Of a DNA stretch of 64,000 nucleotides, positions 22,442 to 34,699 are shown one piece after another (position 1 is the first letter of the stretch; every line of letters starts with the position of its first letter). The stretch is taken from positions 3,960,678 to 4,024,677 of the forward strand of contig OZ020515.1 in NCBI GenBank assembly GCA_963971425.1, in the 5' to 3' direction. The notes below the pieces were generated by a model. That model did not search any database. It worked only from the letters and a program-made list of their open reading frames with translations, and was not told where the DNA came from. A program made the position numbers and the translations under genes. This DNA comes from Bryoerythrophyllum caledonicum (taxonomy: Eukaryota > Streptophyta > Bryopsida > Pottiales > Pottiaceae).

Positions 22442-23396
22442 CCTCTAAAGGACCAAGTGTCGGAAATGGGCTTTTTGAAAATTCAGTCAAGTTCCTTTGC
22501 TGTCAATTTCCAACATTCCTCGTTGAATTTTTTACTATAAAAAGGCATTACCAAGATCTTAGTGAAAAAATATTTTTTCCTAAATTGGACATTTGATGAA
22601 AAAGTTATAGGGTTTTGAATTTAAAATGGGCTCCAAATGGGGAGAGCGGTCACCTTGGGCACCTCCAAAAACCTTTACTAGGACTCTCTATTGAATGTGA
22701 GATTTTCAGTACTCACAAGTAATATTGTTTCCCTTCATATTGTCAAAAACAAGTTCGTGTCTTTAGTGAAAAATAGCATACCAAACCAAGTCAAACATTT
22801 TTGCACATTGTCACTCATTGTTGGGCAAGGTACCAAAAAACTTCTTCTTTTCCACATAAAACCTAGATATCTTTATATTTTTCACTTTTTAATTTTTTCC
22901 ACAACAATGTGTGGTGTGCACCTTCTTCTTGACCATTCGGATTATCAATCTAAAACATATTAAGTTCTCAAAAAACTAAAGTGTGAATTGGCAAATTTTG
23001 AACCTCCACTCCTTGCACATTTGTTTTGTATATGCTACACCCGACCTCTACCTCTAAAAATTGGTGTACTAGGAACTAACATCATGCTTAACAAGATGGT
23101 AATGGATTTAGACCTTGTGTAGTGCAAAAATTTGACACCAAGTGAAGTCAAAGTCTGCTGATCCACTGAACGCATGGAAGAAATTGAACCATTTGCTTGA
23201 CTTCAAACATTATAATATTTCAATCCGTGCGGTCAAAGTTTATGAAATTTTGTGAGTATATTACTTAATAAGTCTTAATTGAGATCCTACCGTCATAACT
23301 AGAAATCAAAGTTTTTGTTTCCTTCTTTGTTCGTTGCACTAGAATCCAACAATTTTGAAGTAATTTTGGTGTAAATTTGTCACGGTACCTTAGGGG
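22442..23396 (+). mobile_element. TTAA-flanked TIR element, family 1, diverged copy (955 bp)
   Basis: It begins CCTCTAAAGGACCAAG after TTAA (22438-22441) and ends GGTACCTTAGGGG before TTCA (one mismatch in the duplication). The interior aligns throughout with 41428-42261 plus 46265-46358, for example GACATTTGATGAAAAAGTTA and GTCAAAGTCTGCTGATCCAC. It also aligns more distantly with 1218-2152. It provides the empty-site comparison for Harbinger copy 2. Confidence 0.8.
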
Positions 23397-23400
23397 TTCA

Positions 23401-25088
23401 AATCCAAATCAATCAATCAATCATAAAAAAGTAGACATCCTCACCACTCCATCAATAGATTCATGTATTTAAGATTGCATCAACTGTGAGAATACAAGAT
23501 TGGTGAAATTTGATTGTCTACATATGACAAAGTGGATGAATGAGTAATATTAGCAATAACTCAAATCGATACTTAGCAAAGTGATTTGTGTGCACTTAGC
23601 AATCTCGGAGAGGTAGCAAGATGAGAAATTGTGATTCAAATTCACAATGGTTGTGATGATTTTCAATTTCTTTCAAGTATTTGCACTTATTTCTCTGCAT
23701 CATCTGAAAGAAGATCTCATTGATCTGATACTGCAAACCCAATCCTAATGATCATCTTTTAAAATGAAGTGTAAAACATGTAACAATAGGTCCAAGCATG
23801 ACATGCATTGTATATATTTGATTTGCCAGAAACCCCGTCATCCTCGACGTCAAACTAACTAAACAACTAAATTTTACATGTAGATAGATCTATTTATAAT
23901 TTACAAGATTGAATTAATTAATTACATTAAATACTATTTAAATGTTTTATTTACTTATGATTTTATTATTTATAATTATTAAATTCTCATGGTTATACCC
24001 ATGTGATACTATGGAGGTGGCACTTGAGTGATATCCTTGTGTTAACCCAGCAATAACCTTGTGATACTCGGGCAAAATGAAACAATGTTGTATATTTGTG
24101 AAAGTTGTTCAATGTTTTTGCTTTATTCTCTCTCCTCAATATTGACCGAAACTATACTTATAATGGAATTTAGTGTTACCTTACATGTACATATAAGGTA
24201 AACCCCCCCATAACCAATCAAAACCCATAGCCAAGGCTTATAGAATTGGGGTATATCCAACCCTCTTCCATCCCATTACCACCAACTCAGCTCCAAATGG
24301 AGGTTTGCAATTAGTCAAGACCCTTACTTTTGGTCGTTGGTTATGAGGTACCTACTACAGGCCACCCACTAAGGTAGAGCCACCCAATTCCGATCACTTA
24401 AGTCAGTTCGGGACTCAAATGACATTGTATGTTAAAAACATTTATGTAGAAAGATGTAAAATTAGGAATGAAACTCAACAAATCTTTTTTCAAATTTGAT
24501 CACAAAGATTTGGAATTGATATAGAATTTAAAAGCCCAGTAACCAGTGGAGCCCATAATCAAACTCTATAGTAGGTGAGATTTGGTGCCCTCCTTCATCC
24601 AATGCCAATAAGTGAGAGTGAGTAAAAGAGAGAAGACATGCCATGGATAACCAACTCATGGAGGGTATCCAATACCGATCAGCCTTGTTTGACTTTTGAG
24701 ACAATGCCACCAATGAGAGCTCAATTGACGCGTAGCAACCCAAAATTGCACACAACATGACCCAATGCCGATAATGACTGATGTTTTCAGATTTTGAGTT
24801 ATCGATTTTGGGTCACTTCACGCACCATTTCAAGCATTTGCCATTTTCATGCGCCATGCCAGGCATACCCTACTTATCGGAATTGGTTGGCTGATCGGAA
24901 TTGGGTGCCTCTACCTTAAACATGGCTATAGAGTTTGAAAATTCATAACTAATTCGGTTCTCATCGAAAAAATATGAAATCACTTGGGTGGGAATTGTAA
25001 TTCTATTGGCTATCACTGAAAAATATTAGTATAATTATCTTCTCTCTCCATATATACTCATTCCTTAACTTGTCGGTTTCAGGGGGGC
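23401..25088. other. AT-rich intergenic DNA with a dispersed repeat
   Basis: 24180-24350 and 24900-25025 share phrases with 12450-12720, for example TCACTTGGGTGGGAATTG and TATTGGCTATCACTGAAAAA. This marks an unnamed dispersed repeat. A LINE-like purine tract is absent. No gene was recognised. Confidence 0.45.
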
Positions 25089-25595
25089 TTATGCGTTGTT
25101 TACACATGAAGGTTTGGATTGGAGCCCATAGATACAAGTGGTACCCCGCTTGAAGGATGAAACCATTGTAAGCGGGGTACCTTCCACCAACTAAGGGAGC
25201 TCTAAGTGGATTGTGGCCCAAAGTTTAGGTGTAAACCCAAATAGAAGGGTTGTGGCCCATTGTCCACTAGGGCTGAATTTCTAAGTAGTTGCATGAAAAC
25301 GGGCTCTTCTCAGAATTACCCCGTAGTGAAAGAATTTCTTGTATTCGACATTTGCCTAAAAAGAAGAAAAAGAACGCCGGTCTCCGTAGGCGGCCAGCGT
25401 GAGTGAAGTGCCCGTTGATTCCACCACTAAGTCCATGCCCACCGGGCATGAGTTAGTAGTATGGAACTACTTCCCCCTTTCGAAGGTAAACACTATGTAC
25501 CCAATAACAAGTAACCAGAATAAAAGGGCCCTAGGTCCCAAAAAGTCCTAAAAGAGGGAGGGCAAGTGCGGTGAAATGCAAATGCGGGTGTAGAT

Positions 25596-28500
25596 CTATA
25601 AAGGGGGGTTCGAAGCGTCGGGTAGGGGTTGGTTGTTTTCAAGTTTACGTTTATGTAGGAGTATCGACATAGCATGTTGAATTGCAATAGTGTTAATATT
25701 TGAAAAGGTGGTTTTGATTGAAGTGATGGGGATTTTAAATGTTTCTTCAAGGGTTGTCATTGAGGGGATGAAGGTGGTGGCTCTAGCACCCGCGGTGATG
25801 ACAATGAGGGGGTCTACTTTCCATCCTAGTGCTTGAATATCGTGAAGTAGTGGTTGGTATTTATTTGTTTTGTTTGCAATAGTGTCCGGAGAGAATCTAT
25901 CATTGCAATATGTGAATTCAATAAATTGGATGGTGAGACTAGGGTCTATGTGGTTTGGTGGGGGGTCTTTGTATGAAAGTCCTCTAACACATAATAGGTC
26001 CGGTTTGAATCTTGCATTACAGTGGCATCTTTGAGTATGACATATGCAGGGTAATAGCCAAGGGGGGACCGTATTTTCTTGTGGGTTGTCATTAAAGGTT
26101 CCGGCATTCATGAGAATGAAACACCGGGATTTGGTTGATGATATAAGTAGTTTACAAATAGCCCATACGGCTTTGTTATGTCTTTTAACAATTAGTGAGT
26201 GTATATGGGGGTTTTGGCACTGGAGTAAGACATGTAGCCATGTGTCTGGGTCCGTGGTGTTGCAAATTGGACATGTAATTGTAGGGAATCTTTCTATTCC
26301 AAAGAAGAGTTGTTTACGGGCATTGCCCATGTATTGCCCGGTGCGGAATTTGATTAGGCATGTGATTTGTGGATCCGTTATAGTGGAGTTTTTCCAAAAA
26401 TTATTGGATAGTACATTATGAATGTTTGGGTTGCCAGTCCATTTATCAATATTGGGGAAGTTTCTTGTAAGTTTTTCTAGGTTATTTACAAGATCATGTT
26501 TTTTGAGGTATTTGTCCAAGAATTGTACGGGGCCTTTATCGGGAGTTTCACCCATAGAGGGCCATTCATATCTATGAAAGTAATATGGGGTGGCATGGGC
26601 GTGTTCGTATGGGTGTTCGGCATTCTTGTGGGTTTTTTTTCTTCCTTCCTTTGCTAGTTTGTCGGCTTATTCATTGCCGTCGATATTAGCATGAGCACGG
26701 ACTTTATGGAGTGTAGTAATCTGTGTACGGTTTTGGAGCATTTCTACCATAGATGTAAGGATAGTTTTATCCGGGTGACTATTGTGTAAAGTAGGGTGTT
26801 TAATATGTATATTAAGGAGATATAATACATTTATGCAATCTGTAAAAATGTGAGCTGGTTCGTTTGGATATTGAGTGGTGATTATTTTAAGGGTTTTGTG
26901 TATAGCCATCATTTCGGCTCTTAGAATATTCTGGAGTCCATGTAGTCTTTTACCTAGTTTAATTTGTTTGGTAGAATTGTATATCCCATAACCGGCTTTC
27001 TCTCGGTGCCAATGTCTCGGGCTTACTTTGGTTGGTTCTTTAAAGGAGCCGTCAGTGTAGTAGCTAAAGTTGGGGTCAAATTTAAGGTCTATATTAATTT
27101 GGTAGTAAGAGCGGGGGAGGCTTAGTTCGGTAATTGGTGATGTGGAGATGTTTGTGTGGGGGATTTTAGACCATTTTTTGTTGCGGTTTATACGGGTTGA
27201 GGTGGGTGTGGGGAGGGCAATTGCGGTGTATACCTTGTTAATGTTTAGATTTTTGCTATCAAAGTGAGATGAGTGAGGTTTTCTAGATTACCTATTTCAC
27301 GAGTTTGTTGGTGTATACATAGGATACGTAGGGTTGCTAGTTCAAGGCGGGGTGTTTGTATTTGCGGTGGTATAGTGGGTTCTTTGTAAGTCATGGAGTC
27401 GGCTTCAAATAGTACTATGATGTGGGAGTCCGGGAATGGGCCTAAGTGTGGGTTAGGGTTGTGGTACCAATGAGTGTCGGGAGTGATAGTAATGGTGATA
27501 TTGTGGTTGGGGTCATTATTTGTCGCTAGGCGTGCCCAATGTATTGCTTGTTGTGTTTCTTCTTCGTTGTGAGGGTGTGCGAGGCCTATTCCACTCCACT
27601 TATAATCAAAGGCTTTTCCAAGAGACCCAAAAATCTTATCGCGTTCGAATGGAGAGTTAAATTTTGAGATTTTTGTGGAGCATGTAACGGGGGATGAGAA
27701 GTATGAATGTGTGATATTCAGGGATGTAATAAGGTAGTCTAAGATAGGATCGGATAATGTGTAGTGTGCATTTTTGAGGGGGTCATTTTTGGGTATTCGG
27801 TAGTTATATCTTTGGTATAGCCAAACAATTTTGGTTTCGAATGTCTGGGGTATTGGTTCGATGTTAATGGGGGTTAGTAGTGCGTTGTGATATTGGTTCC
27901 ACAGCCATTGTAGTCTAGCGAGTGGTATGGTTATTAGATGTCTACCATTACCTTTGTATATGTGGGCATTGTCTTGTTGTCTTTTGATTGTATTTGTTTG
28001 TGCTCGGATGTCCGTTTCTGGGTTGCATTAAGTTGTAAAGATGTTAAGAAGGGGGATAATAAGGGGTGGTGTGACAAATCTTCTATCTCGAGGTTGTGCT
28101 TGGGGGTGGTGTATTTGTATGATATTTAGGTAATAACTGTTTTGAGTTCTAAGGTAGTATTGTGTGAGGATTTTGGTGTTATGAAAGGAAGTATTTGGGT
28201 TGTGCCAAGGGAAAAGATTTCTTTGTGGGAGCCATTTGGCGTAGGTGTTGTTATTGTGGGACCGGTGGCATAGGTACGACGTATATTGTTTGCTTATTTT
28301 GTTGGAGTCAATGTGTTTATAATGTCTGTGCGCAGTTATGTTATTTATTGGGTGTATGGAAGGGTTTTTTAATAAATGTGGTGGAGGGGCATATGGTCGT
28401 GAATGTGGTGGATTTGGGGGAATTAGTGGGGGGTTGGTGTTGGGGTGGATGTCATTGTGATTGATGATATATGAGTCTTTAAGTGTGTACGATGGGGCAT

Positions 28501-31500
28501 GATTGGTGCAAGGGTTGGGGCATGTAGGGAGACATGGAGGGTGACAAAATAATTGTTTGGCAATGTTTAGTGCACTTTTTATTAATTTATGAGGGATACC
28601 ATAGAGTGTTTTGTAGCTCTTGTCGTCCATAAGGTGTGTTCCATTTGGTAGTGTAATTTGTTTTAGATCAGTAATGTTTGCAGAGAAGAGTTTTTGTAGG
28701 AGTTTGTCGGATAATTGTCGGTCAAGTCTAGGGAGGTTATGAATTTCATTTGCCCAATTTTGTTCAAGTGGTGCGGGGTCTAGTAGGAAATCTTCTAGTG
28801 TGCTTTTTAGAAATATTTGGCCTTCTGTTTTAAGTAGAAAAAGTGTGCGGGTAATGGGGGACCGAAGACAATCAAATTTTTTTAGTCTTTGGAGGTATTG
28901 TGCTCCTCCATAAATGGCAAGGATGTGCCGAAGGAGTCCACTATAAATTAGTCCTAGTCGTCCTTTATCGTTAAGTGCATTTTGAAGTTGTTCTCCAATG
29001 CAATGTAAGTAGGCATTTTTGAGGGAGAAAGCTTCTAATCCGAATAGTTTGTGGAGGAGTTGTGTTATGATATTAGGCGTACAATTAGAGAGTCCGCATA
29101 CTTTCTTTTGTATGGCTATGATTTTTTTATCGAGTTTATTTATGGCGGGCATGGAATAAGGGACCGCATAGAAACCGTATGAGATACCCGGTCGTATGAC
29201 AGTATCAATCATTTTTATTTTTTGTTGCAATGTGGCCGGACAAAGTGTAAGTTCCTTGCATTGTTTAATAAGTTTTGTAGTAGTAGCATGAATTTGAAAT
29301 TTCCATTTTAAAGATGGGACTAGGTTTATTCCAAGGTATATGTAGGGTTGGTTTTGGTTAAGAACCGGAATTGGTTGATTATGATAATGGATATTGGTAG
29401 CTTGAATAAGGGCTTTGAAGTCGGTCGGATTTATTTTGGATTTGTTTGGGCATCCGGTTACGGCACATTTTTGGACCCCAAGTTCCATCCCGGACCATAG
29501 ACAAAATTTGTCTATTTTGCCTAATTGAATTTGGAGTGATTTAAGGTGTCCGGAGATGGCCGCTAGATCGTCAGCATATGCGGCCGAGTTTACGGTGATT
29601 TTTAAAGTGCCAAATGTATAGCCATTATTGCCTCTTTGGAGCCATCTCAGTAGAGGTTATAGAAAAATAATAAAGAGGTATGGGCTCAATGTATTTCCTG
29701 GGATGGTACCACGTTGGATGGGGATAGGGCGTGTGTTACCAAAGAATTCTCGAGTGTATGTAGTGGTAGATTGGGAGTATATTTTACCAACCAATGTGAC
29801 TGCGTCTTCCGGGTACCCAAGATCACTCATAATGGCTAGCAATCGAGGGTGGTCATTGGAACCAAATGTGTTTTTGAAGTCAATGTAGAGTATGTAAATG
29901 TCTTTATTAGTGAATTTTGCATCCTCAAGAGCTGCTATGAGGGTTTGAAGTTGTCGGGTGGTACTTCTCTCGGCTCTAAACCCTTCCTGGCTTTCGTGTA
30001 GTATTTGGTGTTTTTCCCCATAGGCCGATAATATTGATGTTAGTGTGCTAGTATATAACTTGTAAATGGTGTTAGCTAAGGCAATAGGTCGGTGGTTAGG
30101 TAGCACGGATGGGTTGCCTTTTTGTATAATAAGATTGTTAGACTTGTTTTCCAAGATGCGGGAATGGATTTTTGTTTGTAACAGTGAAGGAAGAATAGTG
30201 ATAGGAGGTCATGGAATCTTGGGGGCATGTTTTTTAGAATTGAGTTAGGTATATGGTCCGGTCCGGGGGCTTTGTTGGTTCCCAATTTTTTTAGGCACAT
30301 GTCATATGTGTCTCTATTATAATATGTGTGGAGGGGTATTGTCGGTTCGCCTCTTTTATCAATGGTAAATCCGTCGAAATCATGCCACGGGTATTGTCTA
30401 ACTCCGCACGTGCATGTAGGTGTATGTTGTGGTTGGAGGTGGCATGGGGGGGTGGATGCTCTATTATTTATGGATTGTTGAAGATGTATTTCGTTTGCGA
30501 TGTCATCGGGGCTTGTTAGAATGTTATTGTTTTGATCCAAAATACAGTCTAGTGGCAGGTTTGTGTTATTTTTAAAGACTTTTCTATTAATCTTTTTTGG
30601 GCTAGTTTCGTATAATTGACGGTATTTAGAAATGGCTTTTTTGATACATTCTCTTGCATATTTTGTAGTAATTTTCCGAGCATCTTTGTTGGCAGTTTTT
30701 GCAATGATTGCAATGTCTTTTAGCCACTCTTCATGAGCGGTATTAGATGGTGGTATTTGTGGGATTTGAGGATGACGTAGGTTTTGTAGTTCGGAGAGTA
30801 TGGGGTGGGTTTGCCAGTTTTGGATAGTTTTAGCAATGTAAATTGTTTTACGAATAGTGTGGTATGTGACAAGATGTTGTTTCCACTTTTTGGCTAGTTT
30901 TCTCGGGAGATACCCTCCTTGTTTTGAGGTTCGAGGTGTGAGTTGTGGGATCGGGGGCGCTTTACAGGTTTTTTCTAATATAGTAGACATTTCATTAATA
31001 ATTTTGTCAAGAGTCGTGCAGGCTTCTTGCTATTGTATGTGTGTGAGGTGTTGGTGGTTAGAAAGAATACCTGTAAGGGAGTCTATTTGTAGTGAGTTCT
31101 TTTCAAAGAATATTGTATTAAAGTTATCAAGGTTTTCTTTAGGGATAGGGTTTAGTATTTTAATATTGTTCAAGTTGATGGTTGTGGGAGGTCTACTTAT
31201 AAGGGTGTTGTGAGGTATATTGAGTTGGATTGGAAAGTGGTCTGAGTTTAAATTGGTTGTGGTATTGGTGTTAGATGTATATTGGGTATGGTTAGGTGTT
31301 TTAATTGTAAAATCCATCAATTAGGCTAGTGTGTGTGTAGTTAAGTCCACCTTGACGAGAGTATTGTGTATCGGTTGGGATTAGATGTAATTCTAGGTCA
31401 ACCGTATAATTATGCTAGTGATAATCTATGTCAAGTGGGGGGGTAACAACCTCTCCGTTTTGTCGTCCAATAAGGGCGATGTCTCGGTTAAAGTCTCCGC

Positions 31501-32629
31501 AGAGTATTATTGTATGGTTGGTGTGTGTATTTATTTGTGAGGTGATGGAGTGTTGGATCTCCGGAATAAGCCTAGAGTCTTCTATGTGCGAGCGCATGTA
31601 TAAATGGAGAATGAGCCATGGTTGGAGGGGATGATTAGTAATTTCAATAATTTGAAGATATGGTGATATGTTAGCCGGGGTAGGGATTTTAGTAATATTC
31701 CCGGGGAAGGCATATGATTGGTGTATGAGCATGAGTAGACCACCTCTTGCCGGTGTGTATGGCCTTCGTTGTTGGATACACCGTGTGAGGGTATGAGTGT
31801 TATTAAATATGAGTTTGTAATCGGGAAATATTTTTTGGATGTATTTTGTGGATTTAGTAGCGGTTATTTTAGTTTCTTGTGTGGCAATTATGGCGGGTGG
31901 AGTGTTGGTGTGGGTGGTTAGATTTTGGATGCATGGTAAAGCAGTGTTTAACGTTGAGGCGTTCCATGTAGTTATGTATGTGTTTCTGTTATCTATATTG
32001 TCGTGATTACAAAGTGGGGGGGAAATGTAGGTGGGTGTGGGGGTGGGGTGCGTGTAAGCTTGAATTGGTTCAAAGCATCTAAGAGCTTCTAGGATAAGAT
32101 TGTGCAGGAAGTAGAGAAATTTGAGTTGTAGTTCATCGGGGGAAGGGGGTGAGGTTTGGCTATGGATAAAGTTATATAAGTCATTATGTAGAGAGGTTTT
32201 GTGTTCAACAAGGTGTTGATTTACTTCTAGGAATTTAGTGTATGAGTGGGTTGTATTTATATGTCTTTCAGGTGGATTATGTAGAGAGGATAGGGTGTTT
32301 AGTAGTATATTTGTCCAATATGTTGGGTTTGTGTTGGTAGGATGTTGGTTGATGATATTGTTGCATTCGTCTATTGAGGGGTGGAGGGTGGTAATTATAG
32401 CAAATAAGATATGTGTGGATGGGTGGTTGTTTTTGAGGTGTATATAGCGGGAAATGTTGGGGTAGAGGTTGGAATAGGTTTGGTGAAGAGAGTGATTAAT
32501 TGTTAGGAGTGGCGCAAATGAGGATGCTAGATGTTGATATTCGGGGTGGAGTTTTATAGTATTCGGAATGAAATAAATTTTTGATGATCTTTTGTGTGTA
32601 TTTGGATGATTGTGGAAGACATTTGGCAT
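25596..32629 (-). pseudogene. LINE ORF2: endonuclease, reverse transcriptase, RNase H (disabled)
   Basis: In sense order, an APE-like endonuclease shows TWNASTLNTAL, ATQETKI, ILCGDFNRDIALIG and NSDHFPIQL. The reverse transcriptase shows NHRPIALANTIYKLY, YIDFKNTFGSNDHPRLL, QRGTIPGNTLSPYLF and the catalytic AAYADDLAA (YADD at 29578-29567). RNase H shows SYYTDGSFKEP, RAEMMAIH, FTDCINVLYLL and HKVRAHANIDGNE. Near the end CPICN, WLHVLLQC and RHNKAV form a zinc-knuckle-like element. Disablements are a stop at 31415, a frameshift near 31315, a frameshift near 30120, TAA at 29657-29659 and TAA at 26667-26669 inside the RNase H GNE-AD motif. Catalytic residues are otherwise kept, so decay is modest. 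The clade is not assigned; RNase H-bearing LINEs are known in plants, algae and fungi. Confidence 0.85.
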
Positions 32630-32719
32630 TGGGCTGGGGTTAGTTTCTATATCTCCGCAAAGTATAATTAATAATTTGCACTGGGTAACGTTTATGGTTA
32701 CTAGTGGGCGGAATGTGGA

Positions 32720-32965
<246 letters not shown>

Positions 32966-33111
32966 ACTGTTAATTTTTTTAATTTGTTTGTTAGTATGTA
33001 TATGTACTATTTTTTTCTTTTTGCATGGGTCTTTATATATATTTATAGTGTATGTTTTAGTATATAGAATTACTATGTTGTTATTTATTGTTGTAGCATT
33101 GTTTAACGCTA

Positions 33112-34629
33112 TTAGTTTGACGTATCCATCTTGCTTTCGATGGCTCGTTGTTCTCTTTCTGATGCTTGTGTCTCTGCTGCCATGATGGTTGCGATGAGTT
33201 GTGACCGAAGAGTTGACATTTCTCCTTTGAGAGATTTGACCGTGTTTGCTTGCACCATGTCTGCGTATTGCCTTGCTTCTTCAACGATTTCACCTTTCAT
33301 GGTTTTCATTTCTTTCCGCAGTTGTTGGAGGGTGATTCCATTTCCTTTGTTTGGTCCGTTCTCCATTGCAATTACTGCATTTGCTACGGCCGAGTTGACA
33401 TCCGTGAAGCCAAGTCTTGTTAGTTCCTCCGGACTAGGCTTGTTGCTACCATCGAGGCTCTTGGGATGAGGGGTAAACATGATATATTTGCCATGTAGTT
33501 TTTTACTTTGTTTGACATATTTTTTATATACGGCCGCATTTAGACACTCAATATTGCAAGTCCCGACATGACGGCCATGCTCGAGTTTGAAGAATGTATC
33601 TACCACATTCTCCTCCCCAAGTATGGATTTTAACCCTTCCACAAGCTCTTTTTCATTTTTTGTTTTGTTAAGGTTTTTTGCTATGAGGATAAGACAATTC
33701 TTTTTTGCAATTTCATCCTCGTCCATTTTCCGGGTTGCAAAAACGGGGACAAAGATCTCATTATAGAATGAGACCTTGTAGTCCTTAATTTTGGCAGCTT
33801 GTTCCGGGGTAGGAGTTTTGACCCATGCAAATTCAGAATTGGCTTCTTTTTCCACTCCGATGATTTCAAAATCGTAAGCCCTTGCAAAGCCATCTTTCAC
33901 AATCTCTGCATGTAGGTCGTATGATTCTATATTCACAAGATTTTGACCAGCTATTTTAACTGATGAAAGATGTGAGAAGGCCAAGGAATCGTATGACTTG
34001 CATACTTTTCCTTGGTGTGGAATATCTTCGTTCAGGGTGAGAATGAAGGGTTTTAGCCCTTGCAACAACTCTTTCCCATCAATGTTAGGGTTTTTTAGGT
34101 GCAATTTGACCACACCAATCCAATTATCGGATTGGTGGTGGCAAAAGACCGCTATCGGTTCCCCAATACCTGTCCCTAGGGGGATCTCCATGTTTTTCAG
34201 TCTACTTTTCACCATTTCTATCACAATGTGCTTTGACCATACTTGGCTCCCCAATTCAAAGTGGATGGATATTTGATAGTCCAAGGCAAAGCCATTTTCA
34301 TCCACGTCAACTTCACTTGGAAGTTGAGTGAGGTTGAAGTGGTTGCCATCCTTTCCATCCACTCTTTTGGTGGGCCATTCTTCTTGAAGGACAAATGGAA
34401 ATGACGGCATAGCCTCCAGACTTTCAGCCGCATAACTTCCTCTCAATCCATTCTTCTCTAGTTCTTCTACTGTAGAACTAGCCACTTTTTGACTTCCATT
34501 TTTTTGGCTATTATGTTCATAGTTTGAAAACCCAGTCAGTATTTGGTAGAAGGCAAACTTGTTGCCTTCACCTTTTTCTGGGTGGTGCTTACAATTGCTA
34601 ATGTGTTTTGAATTACATTCACATGGCAT
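33112..34629 (-). CDS. LINE ORF1-like protein (505 codons)
   Basis: One open frame ends with a charged, coiled-coil-like segment (LQQLRKEMKTMKGEIVEEAR through SEREQRAIESKMDTSN). The middle has an alternating hydrophobic pattern with FFKLEHGRHVGTCNIECLNA, which could be an RNA-binding fold. It directly precedes the (CAA)n tract and ORF2, the usual ORF1 position, so a nucleic-acid-binding chaperone role is inferred from place only. The true N-terminus may lie in another frame. An ATG at ~34696 opens MSQPKSTTTLSKRLFVDVLE, and a GTAAG shortly after could be a splice donor or mark a frameshift. Confidence 0.55.
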   Translation of the reverse strand: MPCECNSKHISNCKHHPEKGEGNKFAFYQILTGFSNYEHNSQKNGSQKVASSTVEELEKNGLRGSYAAESLEAMPSFPFVLQEEWPTKRVDGKDGNHFNLTQLPSEVDVDENGFALDYQISIHFELGSQVWSKHIVIEMVKSRLKNMEIPLGTGIGEPIAVFCHHQSDNWIGVVKLHLKNPNIDGKELLQGLKPFILTLNEDIPHQGKVCKSYDSLAFSHLSSVKIAGQNLVNIESYDLHAEIVKDGFARAYDFEIIGVEKEANSEFAWVKTPTPEQAAKIKDYKVSFYNEIFVPVFATRKMDEDEIAKKNCLILIAKNLNKTKNEKELVEGLKSILGEENVVDTFFKLEHGRHVGTCNIECLNAAVYKKYVKQSKKLHGKYIMFTPHPKSLDGSNKPSPEELTRLGFTDVNSAVANAVIAMENGPNKGNGITLQQLRKEMKTMKGEIVEEARQYADMVQANTVKSLKGEMSTLRSQLIATIMAAETQASEREQRAIESKMDTSN

Positions 34630-34699
34630 GCATTTTCCTCAAGCACATCAACAAAAAGTCTTTTGGAGAGTGTAGTGGTGGATTTTGGTTGAGACATAG

